This document shows positions 56,027 to 64,000 of a stretch of DNA of 64,000 bases, piece after piece. The DNA is from Hoeflea sp. IMCC20628. GTDB taxonomy: Bacteria > Pseudomonadota > Alphaproteobacteria > Rhizobiales > Rhizobiaceae. The stretch is from the NCBI RefSeq assembly GCF_001011155.1, contig NZ_CP011479.1:2250501-2314500 (forward strand), given 5' to 3'. Both the position numbers and the translations under genes were made by a program. The notes beneath the pieces are model-generated. The model did no database searches and was not told the origin of the DNA. It saw only the letters and a program-made list of their open reading frames with translations. Within the stretch, counting starts at the first letter, position 1; each line of letters starts with the position of its first letter.

Positions 56027-56053
56027 AAGAACGCCCGTTACCGGGGCGTTCTT
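56027..56053 (-). terminator. Hairpin between the S10 and spc units
   Basis: AAGAACGCCC (56027-56036) and GGGCGTTCTT (56044-56053) form a 10-base stem with a 7-base loop, about 70 bases after the rpsQ stop codon. On the minus strand it is followed by CTGCTTTC. It is a likely full or partial terminator of the S10 transcript. Confidence 0.75.
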
Positions 56054-56122
56054 GCGCCAATGCCTGTGTCATACAGGATTCGCGGCAAGGTGCAAGAGCT
56101 CCCTGCCGCAAAAGCCGTTCAA

Positions 56123-56362
56123 TCAGGCTTCTGTCGCTGAAACAACTGTCCAGCGCTTGTCCTTGGAGATCGGCGCACATTCCTGAATGGCAACCTCATC
56201 ACCTACCTTGTACTGATTGGTTTCGTCATGCGCCTTGTAATTCTTGGTGCGACGAACAATCTTCCGCATGACCGGATGCGCGAAACGGCGTTCCACCCGG
56301 ACAACCACGGTCTTCTCGTTCTTGTCACTGACAACAGTGCCCTGCAGAATGCGTTTTGGCAT
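56123..56362 (-). CDS. rpsQ: 30S ribosomal protein S17
   Basis: A 79-residue S17 with the OB-fold core ([22 protein letters not shown], then [18 protein letters not shown]). It is the last gene of the S10 unit here, 11 bases after rpmC. Confidence 0.98.
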   Translation of the reverse strand: MPKRILQGTVVSDKNEKTVVVRVERRFAHPVMRKIVRRTKNYKAHDETNQYKVGDEVAIQECAPISKDKRWTVVSATEA

Positions 56363-56373
56363 TTTATTCGTCC

Positions 56374-56574
56374 TTAGGCTTTGGCTACGGCCGCCTTCTG
56401 GCGGGCAATAGTCTTGATGCGAGCGATATCGCGGCGGACTTCAAGAACGCGCGATGTCTTTTCGAGCTGGCCGGTAGCGCCCTGGAAGCGCAGGTTGAAC
56501 TGCTCTTTTTTCAGCTTGGCTAGCTCATCATTGATTTGGTCGACGCTCAAGGCGCGAACATCTGCGGCTTTCAT
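56374..56574 (-). CDS. rpmC: 50S ribosomal protein L29
   Basis: A 66-residue L29 made of two helices, with [21 protein letters not shown] as the family core. It sits at the exit tunnel beside L23. It is 11 bases downstream of rplP. Confidence 0.98.
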   Translation of the reverse strand: MKAADVRALSVDQINDELAKLKKEQFNLRFQGATGQLEKTSRVLEVRRDIARIKTIARQKAAVAKA

Positions 56575-56585
56575 GGTGCGTCTCC

Positions 56586-56999
56586 TTAATCTGCGATGCG
56601 CTGTACGAAGCGCGTCTTGACCGAGAGCTTGGCAGCGCCGAGGCGCAAAGCTTCACGGGCGAGCTCTTCGCTGACACCGTCAATTTCAAACATGATACGG
56701 CCGGGCTTGACCTTTGCAGCCCAGTAATCGACCGAACCCTTGCCCTTACCCATGCGGACTTCCGTCGGCTTGGATGTGACCGGCACGTCAGGGAAGATGC
56801 GGATCCATACACGGCCTGCACGCTTCATGTGACGCGTGATAGCCCGACGGGCAGCTTCGATCTGACGCGCATTCACACGGTCAGGCTCTTGTGCTTTCAA
56901 GCCATAGGCCCCGAAATTCAAGTCAGAGCCGCCCTTGGCGACGCCCTTGATGCGGCCCTTGAATTGCTTGCGGTACTTAGTACGCTTTGGCTGCAACAT
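56586..56999 (-). CDS. rplP: 50S ribosomal protein L16
   Basis: A 137-residue L16, which helps shape the A-site tRNA channel. [16 protein letters not shown] and [22 protein letters not shown] are the family hallmarks. It lies 35 bases after rpsC. Confidence 0.98.
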   Translation of the reverse strand: MLQPKRTKYRKQFKGRIKGVAKGGSDLNFGAYGLKAQEPDRVNARQIEAARRAITRHMKRAGRVWIRIFPDVPVTSKPTEVRMGKGKGSVDYWAAKVKPGRIMFEIDGVSEELAREALRLGAAKLSVKTRFVQRIAD

Positions 57000-57034
57000 T
57001 GTCTAATTCTCCGAATTGTCTGCCAGGGGCAAAA

Positions 57035-57739
57035 TCAGGCGTGTTCGCGCCGGCGATTGCCGCCAGAAGCGTCGCCTTCAGTGGCTCGGCGTTCAGACGC
57101 CATTGGATCATGCTCAAGAATTTCGCCCTTGAAGATCCAGACCTTGACGCCGCAAATTCCATAAGCAGTCTTTGCTTCAGCCGTGCCGTAATCGATATCG
57201 GCGCGCAGCGTGTGAAGCGGAACCCGACCCTCACGGTACCATTCCGTCCGCGCGATTTCCGCGCCGCCGAGACGACCGCCGCAAGTGATCTTGATGCCTT
57301 CGGCACCCAGACGCATGGCCGACTGAACCGAACGCTTCATGGCGCGACGGAACGCGATACGACGCTCCAGCTGCTGTGCGATCGACTGCGCAACCAACAC
57401 TGCATCAACTTCCGGCTTGCGGACTTCGATGATGTTGAGGTGCGTTTCAGACTGGGTCATTTCCGACAGCTTGCGACGCAGCTTTTCAATGTCTGCGCCC
57501 TTCTTGCCGATGATCAGGCCGGGACGGGCAGCATGGATGCTGACGCGGCACTTCTTGTGCGGACGCTCGATGACGACCTTGGAAATACCGGCCTGCTTGA
57601 GCTCCTTGAGGAGATAGGCGCGGATCTTCAGGTCTTCATGCAACAGCTTGCCATATTCGGCATTGTCGGCGAACCAACGGCTGTCCCAGGTACGGTTGAT
57701 GCCAAGGCGAAAACCGATTGGATTGATTTTTTGACCCAT
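57035..57739 (-). CDS. rpsC: 30S ribosomal protein S3
   Basis: A 234-residue S3 with a KH domain (about residues 40-110, including [21 protein letters not shown]) and the C-terminal domain with [22 protein letters not shown]. It forms part of the mRNA entry pore. Its start overlaps the rplV stop by 1 base (TAATG). The tail is basic (GGNRRREHA). Confidence 0.98.
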   Translation of the reverse strand: MGQKINPIGFRLGINRTWDSRWFADNAEYGKLLHEDLKIRAYLLKELKQAGISKVVIERPHKKCRVSIHAARPGLIIGKKGADIEKLRRKLSEMTQSETHLNIIEVRKPEVDAVLVAQSIAQQLERRIAFRRAMKRSVQSAMRLGAEGIKITCGGRLGGAEIARTEWYREGRVPLHTLRADIDYGTAEAKTAYGICGVKVWIFKGEILEHDPMASERRATEGDASGGNRRREHA

Positions 57740-58128
57740 TACGCGGCCTCCCCTTTGGCTTCCATCTCGCGCACGACGATGGTCAAATGAGCGAACGGCT
57801 TTTCAATGCGTGACGAACGACCGCGACCACGGGCATGAAAGCGCTTCATGACGATAGACTTGCCGACGAATGCCTCGGCAACGAACAGCGAGTCCACATC
57901 GAGATCATGGTTGTTCTCGGCGTTTGCGATCGCTGATTCAAGGGTCTTCTTGACGGTCGAGGCGATGCGCTTGCGCGAAAACTCAAGTTCTGCCAGCGCT
58001 TTATCAACCTTCTTGCCACGGATCAAGGCCGCAACCAGATTGAGCTTCTGCGGGCTGACGCGAAGGGTGCGGGCTACTGCCTGCGCCTCGTTGTCCTTGA
58101 GCCGGCGTTCGGTTTTTGCCTTGCTCAT
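57739..58128 (-). CDS. rplV: 50S ribosomal protein L22
   Basis: A 129-residue L22, lining the exit tunnel; its loop is a macrolide-resistance site and looks wild type ([21 protein letters not shown]). It lies 2 bases after rpsS and overlaps rpsC by 1 base. Confidence 0.98.
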   Translation of the reverse strand: MSKAKTERRLKDNEAQAVARTLRVSPQKLNLVAALIRGKKVDKALAELEFSRKRIASTVKKTLESAIANAENNHDLDVDSLFVAEAFVGKSIVMKRFHARGRGRSSRIEKPFAHLTIVVREMEAKGEAA

Positions 58129-58130
58129 AG

Positions 58131-58409
58131 TTACTTCCTCTTAGCTTTCTTGTCGGCGCCGTGGCCATAATAGGTCCGCGTCGGAGAATATTCGCCAAGC
58201 TTCTGACCAACCATGTCCTCGGACACGTTGACCGGAATGTGCTTGCTTCCGTTGTAGACGCCGAATGTCAGGCCGACGAACTGCGGCATGATGGTGGAGC
58301 GGCGGCTCCAGGTCTTGATCACTTCATTGCGGCCGCCTTCGCGAACCTTCTCAGCTTTCTTGAGAAGATAGCCGTCAACAAACGGACCTTTCCATACTGA
58401 ACGAGCCAT
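58131..58409 (-). CDS. rpsS: 30S ribosomal protein S19
   Basis: A 92-residue S19 of standard length ([21 protein letters not shown], and [23 protein letters not shown]). It complexes with S13 in the 30S head. It lies 15 bases after rplB. Confidence 0.98.
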   Translation of the reverse strand: MARSVWKGPFVDGYLLKKAEKVREGGRNEVIKTWSRRSTIMPQFVGLTFGVYNGSKHIPVNVSEDMVGQKLGEYSPTRTYYGHGADKKAKRK

Positions 58410-58424
58410 TGGAGACTTCCTCTC

Positions 58425-59261
58425 TTATTTCTTACGCTGATGGCGCGAGCGCATGATGAACTTGTCGGTCGACTTGTTCGAACGTGTGCGCTTGCCCTTG
58501 GTTGGCTTGCCCCATGGGCTGACCGGGTGACGACCGCCTGAAGTGCGGCCTTCGCCGCCGCCGTGCGGGTGATCGACCGGGTTCATTGCAACGCCGCGAA
58601 CATGCGGACGCTTGCCCCTCCAGCGCGAACGACCGGCCTTGCCGTCGTTGATGTTGCTGTGATCCGGGTTGGACACGGCACCGACGGTCGCAAGGCATGT
58701 GCCCTGAACCAGACGCTGTTCACCGGAGTTGAGCCGCAGGATCGCCATGCCCTGGTCACGACCGACCAGCTGAGCGTATCCACCAGCGGAGCGAGCAATC
58801 TGACCGCCCTTGGCCGGCTTCATCTCGATGTTGTGGATGATCGTGCCAACCGGCATGAACTGAAGCGGCATGCAATTGCCAGGCTTCACGTCAACAGCCT
58901 TGTCGGACGAGATCACCTTGTCGCCAGCAGTCAAACGCTGCGGCGCCAGGATGTAGGACTTTTCGCCATCCGCATATGTAATGAGCGCAATGAAGGCGGT
59001 CCGGTTCGGATCGTATTCCATGCGTTCCACGGTGGCTTCAACGTCGAACTTGCGACGCTTGAAATCAACCATGCGGTAGGTGCGCTTGTGACCACCACCG
59101 ATCGACTGGGCTGTAACCCGGCCGGCGTTGTTGCGGCCACCCTTGCTGTGCAGGCCGTGGGTCAAGGACTTGACCGGCTTGCCGCGATGAAGACCCGAAC
59201 GATCAACGATGACCAGCTGACGCTGGCTCGGGGTCGTCGGATTGTAACTTTTCAGTGCCAT
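58425..59261 (-). CDS. rplB: 50S ribosomal protein L2
   Basis: A 278-residue L2, needed for subunit joining and peptidyl transfer. The essential histidine region [21 protein letters not shown] is intact near the C-terminus, and [15 protein letters not shown] lies near the N-terminus. It lies 39 bases after rplW. Confidence 0.98.
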   Translation of the reverse strand: MALKSYNPTTPSQRQLVIVDRSGLHRGKPVKSLTHGLHSKGGRNNAGRVTAQSIGGGHKRTYRMVDFKRRKFDVEATVERMEYDPNRTAFIALITYADGEKSYILAPQRLTAGDKVISSDKAVDVKPGNCMPLQFMPVGTIIHNIEMKPAKGGQIARSAGGYAQLVGRDQGMAILRLNSGEQRLVQGTCLATVGAVSNPDHSNINDGKAGRSRWRGKRPHVRGVAMNPVDHPHGGGEGRTSGGRHPVSPWGKPTKGKRTRSNKSTDKFIMRSRHQRKK

Positions 59262-59300
59262 TTTCCTGTTCCCTTTTGGGGGCTTGTTCCCGCGCGGACC

Positions 59301-59594
59301 TTACAGACCGGTGGAGACGTCGATCGACTGACCTTCGGCAAGCGTCACATACGCCTTCTTAACATCAGACTGGCGGCCGGCGATTCCGCGGAAGCGCTTG
59401 GTCTTACCCTTGCGCAGCAGCGTGTTGACCGCAGTAACCTTGACCCCGAAGAGCGCTTCAACTGCAGCCTTGATTTCAGGCTTGGAAGCGCGCCGCGCGA
59501 CATTGAAGACAACCTGGTTCTGTTCGGAAACCATGGTGGACTTTTCGGTGATCGCCGGAGAGACGATCACATCATAATGGCGAATATCCGTCAT
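59301..59594 (-). CDS. rplW: 50S ribosomal protein L23
   Basis: A 97-residue L23, the docking site for trigger factor and SRP at the tunnel exit. The core includes [20 protein letters not shown] and [20 protein letters not shown]. Its start overlaps the rplD stop by 4 bases. Confidence 0.98.
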   Translation of the reverse strand: MTDIRHYDVIVSPAITEKSTMVSEQNQVVFNVARRASKPEIKAAVEALFGVKVTAVNTLLRKGKTKRFRGIAGRQSDVKKAYVTLAEGQSIDVSTGL

Positions 59595-60211
59595 TTGAAG
59601 CGCTCCTCCAGAGCAGCGACAGCATCCTTGGACAAGACAAGCTTGCCGCGACGCAGAATGTCGTAGACGTTGATGCCCTGCACCGGAAGCACATCCACAT
59701 TCGGAATGTTCTTGGCGGCAAGACGGAAGTTCTGATCAAGCTCGGCACCGCCGATGAACAAAACGTTGGTCAGGCCCATCTTCGACAGCGAACCGGTCAG
59801 CGCCTTGGTCTTGACCTCGGCAGCCGTCAGGCTGTCGACGATGATGATGTCGGACGACTTGGCCTTGGAAGAAAGCGCGTGACGCAGAGCCAGAGCGCGG
59901 ACCTTCTTGGTCAGATCGTGAGCGTGGCTGCGAACAACCGGGCCATGAGCCCGACCGCCGCCACGAAACTGCGGCGCACTTGCCGCATGGTGACGAGCGC
60001 GGCCTGTGCCCTTCTGCTTGTACATCCGGGCGCCTGTGCGGGCGATTTCCGAGCGGCCGAGGGTCTTGTGACCGCCCTGCTGCTTCTTGGAAAGCTGCCA
60101 GCGCACCATGCGCTGGATCAAATCCTGGCGCGGGTCGAGGCCGAAGATCGCGTCGGAAAGCGAAATCTTTCCTGCGTCCTTGCCCTCAAGTGTGGTGACG
60201 GTGAGATCCAT
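59591..60211 (-). CDS. rplD: 50S ribosomal protein L4
   Basis: A 206-residue L4 whose extended loop ([10 protein letters not shown]-like [20 protein letters not shown], then [19 protein letters not shown]) reaches the exit tunnel. In enterobacteria L4 represses the S10 operon; no matching leader structure was identified here. It overlaps rplC by 1 base and rplW by 4. Confidence 0.98.
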   Translation of the reverse strand: MDLTVTTLEGKDAGKISLSDAIFGLDPRQDLIQRMVRWQLSKKQQGGHKTLGRSEIARTGARMYKQKGTGRARHHAASAPQFRGGGRAHGPVVRSHAHDLTKKVRALALRHALSSKAKSSDIIIVDSLTAAEVKTKALTGSLSKMGLTNVLFIGGAELDQNFRLAAKNIPNVDVLPVQGINVYDILRRGKLVLSKDAVAALEERFK

Positions 60212-60915
60212 TATTCGGCTCCCTCATTCGATACGGTTGCTGCCACGCGAAGCGCTGCAGGAAGAGGCGCATCAGCCGGGATGCCGGACTTGACTGCGTC
60301 GCGAACGACAATCCAGGTGCCCTTGGAGCCCGGAACCGCGCCCTTGATAAGGATCAGTCCACGATCGACATCGGTCGAGACGATTTCAAGGTTCTGGGTC
60401 GTCACGCGGGTATTACCCATGTGACCAGCCATCTTCTTGCCCTTCCAGACCTTGCCCGGATCCTGGTTGGAACCGGTCGAGCCGTGCGAACGGTGCGAAA
60501 CCGACACGCCGTGGGTGGCGCGAAGACCACCAAAACCGTGACGCTTCATAGCGCCGGCAAAGCCCTTACCCTGGGTGACACCGGAGACATCAACCAGCTG
60601 CCCGGCAATGAAATGCCCTGCAGTGATCTCTGACCCGACATCGATCAAATTGTCCGAGCTCACACGGAACTCGACCACTTTGGCCTTGGGCTCGACATTT
60701 GCGATGGCAAAGTTGCCGCGCATAGCCTTGGATGTATTCTTGACCTTGGCAACGCCGGCACCGAGCTGAACAGCAGTGTAGCCATTCTTCTCTTCCGTAC
60801 GCTGGGCCACCACCTGGCAGTTTTCCAACCGCAAGACGGTTACGGGCACATGATCGCCGGCGTCATTGTAGACCCGGGTCATTCCCAACTTTTGTGCAAT
60901 CACACCTGAACGCAT
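60211..60915 (-). CDS. rplC: 50S ribosomal protein L3
   Basis: A 234-residue L3 near the peptidyl-transferase centre. The conserved [22 protein letters not shown] carries the glutamine methylated by PrmB in other bacteria. The protein extends about 20 residues beyond the E. coli form with an Ala-rich tail. It lies 78 bases after rpsJ. Confidence 0.98.
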   Translation of the reverse strand: MRSGVIAQKLGMTRVYNDAGDHVPVTVLRLENCQVVAQRTEEKNGYTAVQLGAGVAKVKNTSKAMRGNFAIANVEPKAKVVEFRVSSDNLIDVGSEITAGHFIAGQLVDVSGVTQGKGFAGAMKRHGFGGLRATHGVSVSHRSHGSTGSNQDPGKVWKGKKMAGHMGNTRVTTQNLEIVSTDVDRGLILIKGAVPGSKGTWIVVRDAVKSGIPADAPLPAALRVAATVSNEGAE

Positions 60916-60993
60916 CGGTTCATTCCTCTTGAGATGAGCCTGTCGGGGGCCTGCCCCTTCATGCCTCGTTCCCTGTCTTCAAGGCTATGGGCC

Positions 60994-61302
60994 TTAAAGC
61001 TTGATTTCCACATCAACACCCGCGGCGAGATCCAGCTTCATCAGCGCATCTACGGTTTGCGGTGTCGGATCAACAATATCAAGAAGACGCTTATGTGTGC
61101 GCATCTCGAACTGCTCGCGGCTCTTCTTGTCGATGTGTGGCGACCGGTTGACCGTGAATTTTTCGATCCGGGTCGGCAGCGGCACCGGGCCACGTACGCT
61201 TGCTCCGGTCCGCTTTGCCGTCGACACGATTTCACGCGTGGAGGCGTCGAGGATCCGGTGGTCAAACGCCTTGAGGCGGATGCGGATGTTCTGGCCGTTC
61301 AT
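60994..61302 (-). CDS. rpsJ: 30S ribosomal protein S10 (NusE)
   Basis: A 102-residue S10, also the NusE antitermination factor. [19 protein letters not shown] begins at the ATG at 61302; an upstream in-frame start to 61356 is not credible. [35 protein letters not shown]-type core residues are present. It heads the S10 unit, 72 bases after tuf. Confidence 0.98.
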   Translation of the reverse strand: MNGQNIRIRLKAFDHRILDASTREIVSTAKRTGASVRGPVPLPTRIEKFTVNRSPHIDKKSREQFEMRTHKRLLDIVDPTPQTVDALMKLDLAAGVDVEIKL

Positions 61303-61374
61303 TCGACTTGTCCTTGCTTGTGTGAGAACCGCATGGTCCGGATCAATCCGAACCATGCGCCCTAACCCAGTTTG

Positions 61375-62550
<1,176 letters not shown>

Positions 62551-62651
62551 CTTTGGCTCTCCATTCTCATTCAGCCCGCTAGGGGCAAATTACAGTTTCG
62601 GTGTCCGGTCCGGACCGGCGTCGTTGGACGCGGGCCCGGCAATCCGGCAAA

Positions 62652-64000
62652 TTATGCGTATTTCGCCTGAATCTCCTGGGAGACGTTCGACGGCACTGGT
62701 GCGTAATGATCAAAAGTCATCGTGTACTGTGCCCGGCCCTGAGACATGGAGCGCAGTGTATCGACATATTTGAACATGTTGGCCAGCGGAACGTGCGCAT
62801 CGATCACCACGGCAATTCCGCGCATTTCCTGACCCTGAATCTGCCCACGACGGGAGTTCAGGTCGCCGATCACGTCACCGACGTAATCTTCAGGCGTCAC
62901 AACTTCAACAGCCATGATTGGCTCGAGCAGCTGAGGACCCATGAACTTCGAATTCTCGCGGAAGCAGGCGCGACCGGCGATTTCGAAGGCGAGGACGCTG
63001 GAGTCAACATCATGGTAAGCGCCGTCGATCAGCGTTGCCTTGATGCCCAGCATCGGGAAGCCGGCAAGCGGTCCGGAATTCATCACGCTGTTGATGCCCT
63101 TCTGGACACCCGGGATGTATTCCTTGGGAACCGAACCACCAACGACCTTGGTTTCGAAGATGAACTCGTCGTTCTCGTCGTTTGGCTCGAACCGGATCTT
63201 GACGCGAGCAAACTGACCCGAACCACCCGACTGCTTCTTGTGAGTGTAATCGGCTTCGTAGGACTTCGTGATCGATTCACGGTAGGCAACCTGCGGCGCG
63301 CCGACATTGGCTTCGACCTTAAATTCGCGACGCATACGGTCAACGAGAATGTCGAGGTGCAATTCGCCCATACCGGCAATGATCGTCTGTCCGGATTCTT
63401 CGTCGGTCTTGACGCGGAACGAAGGATCCTCGGCAGCCAGACGGTTGAGCGCGAGGCCCATCTTTTCCTGGTCGCCCTTGGTCTTCGGCTCGATCGCGAT
63501 CTGGATCACCGGCTCAGGGAATTCCATGCGCTCAAGAATGACCTGGTTGAGCGGATCACACAAAGTGTCACCGGTCGTGGTTTCCTTGAGGCCTGCAAGC
63601 GCAACGATGTCGCCGGCAAAGGCTTCTTCGATGTCTTCACGGGAGTTCGAGTGCATCTGCAGCATACGACCGACGCGCTCGCGCTTTTCCTTGACGGTGT
63701 TCTGAACCGACGTGCCCTTTTCGAGCTTGCCGGAATAGATGCGGGCAAAAGTCAACGAACCAACGAAGGGGTCGTTCATGACCTTGAAGGCCAGCATCGA
63801 CAGCGGAGCTTCGTCCGTTGCTGAACGTGTTGTTTCCTGCTCGGTCTTGACGTCGATGCCTTCGATGGCAGGAACGTCAGCCGGGCTTGGCAGATATTCG
63901 ACAACTGCGTCGAGCAGCGGCTGGACGCCCTTGTTCTTGAAGGCAGAACCGCAGAACATCGGGAAGAACTGCACAGCAATCGTGCCCTTGCGGACCAGTG
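62652..64000 (-). CDS. fusA: Translation elongation factor G, C-terminal part
   Basis: The visible 449 codons run from within domain I/II to the stop at 62652; the start lies beyond the window. Domain II ([19 protein letters not shown]), domain III, domain IV with [18 protein letters not shown] and domain V ([21 protein letters not shown]) are present. It catalyses ribosomal translocation. It is 101 bases upstream of tuf in the str operon. The GTPase P-loop is not in view. Confidence 0.98.
   Translation of the reverse strand, partial: LVRKGTIAVQFFPMFCGSAFKNKGVQPLLDAVVEYLPSPADVPAIEGIDVKTEQETTRSATDEAPLSMLAFKVMNDPFVGSLTFARIYSGKLEKGTSVQNTVKEKRERVGRMLQMHSNSREDIEEAFAGDIVALAGLKETTTGDTLCDPLNQVILERMEFPEPVIQIAIEPKTKGDQEKMGLALNRLAAEDPSFRVKTDEESGQTIIAGMGELHLDILVDRMRREFKVEANVGAPQVAYRESITKSYEADYTHKKQSGGSGQFARVKIRFEPNDENDEFIFETKVVGGSVPKEYIPGVQKGINSVMNSGPLAGFPMLGIKATLIDGAYHDVDSSVLAFEIAGRACFRENSKFMGPQLLEPIMAVEVVTPEDYVGDVIGDLNSRRGQIQGQEMRGIAVVIDAHVPLANMFKYVDTLRSMSQGRAQYTMTFDHYAPVPSNVSQEIQAKYA

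Overview
The window looks like a chromosomal segment of an alphaproteobacterium of the order Hyphomicrobiales (Rhizobiales), possibly near Hoeflea or Rhizobiaceae. This is inferred from GC-rich coding, the rhizobial phnW-phnA-phnY order, and the ribosomal-protein superoperon, which lacks rpsD and rpmJ at its usual distal end. No database search was run. No insertion sequences, prophage genes or CRISPR arrays were seen.

Layout. 1-5.9 kb: the end of a Cys-rich protein, an ICMT/PEMT-like membrane methyltransferase, and a GlxA-type regulator divergent from a TRAP transporter (dctPQM-like) followed by a proline-racemase-family enzyme with an unusual second active-site residue. 5.8-7.8 kb: a MerR regulator and mgtE. 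8.4-11.3 kb: a large autotransporter and a small unknown gene. 11.4-25.2 kb: a phosphonate island. It holds a 2-aminoethylphosphonate (AEP) ABC transporter (aepX/V/W type), a D-2-hydroxyacid dehydrogenase, a probable (R)-1-hydroxy-AEP ammonia-lyase (pbfA), phnY, phnA, phnW, an Na/Pi-cotransporter-PhoU protein, and a divergent LysR regulator. 25.2-31.8 kb: an FAD/GcvT-type amine dehydrogenase divergent from a DeoR regulator, then a sugar-acid dehydratase and an XylX-like FAH-family protein. 32-46.5 kb: tRNA-Leu(GAG), lipB, an XRE regulator, glutathione-dependent formaldehyde detoxification (frmA, fghA), a lipoprotein, ATP12, HAD phosphatase, RluA-family pseudouridine synthase, crcB, HemG-like flavodoxin, panE-like reductase, rarA, a DegP/Q protease and msrPQ. 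46.6-64 kb: the str-S10-spc-alpha superoperon on the minus strand, from fusA (cut by the window end) to rplQ.

How the genes work together. In the phosphonate island AEP would enter by AepXVW. PhnW would transaminate it to phosphonoacetaldehyde, PhnY oxidise that to phosphonoacetate, and PhnA hydrolyse it to acetate and phosphate. PbfA would feed hydroxylated AEP into the same aldehyde. The Na/Pi-PhoU protein could dispose of surplus phosphate. The PhnA metal ligands fall exactly at the positions remembered for the Sinorhizobium meliloti enzyme. The least explained members are the D-2-hydroxyacid dehydrogenase in this operon and the Cys/Gly proline-racemase homologue. Several intergenic palindromes look like operators, notably a perfect 22-bp palindrome with further TTCAAAT sites between the XRE gene and frmA.
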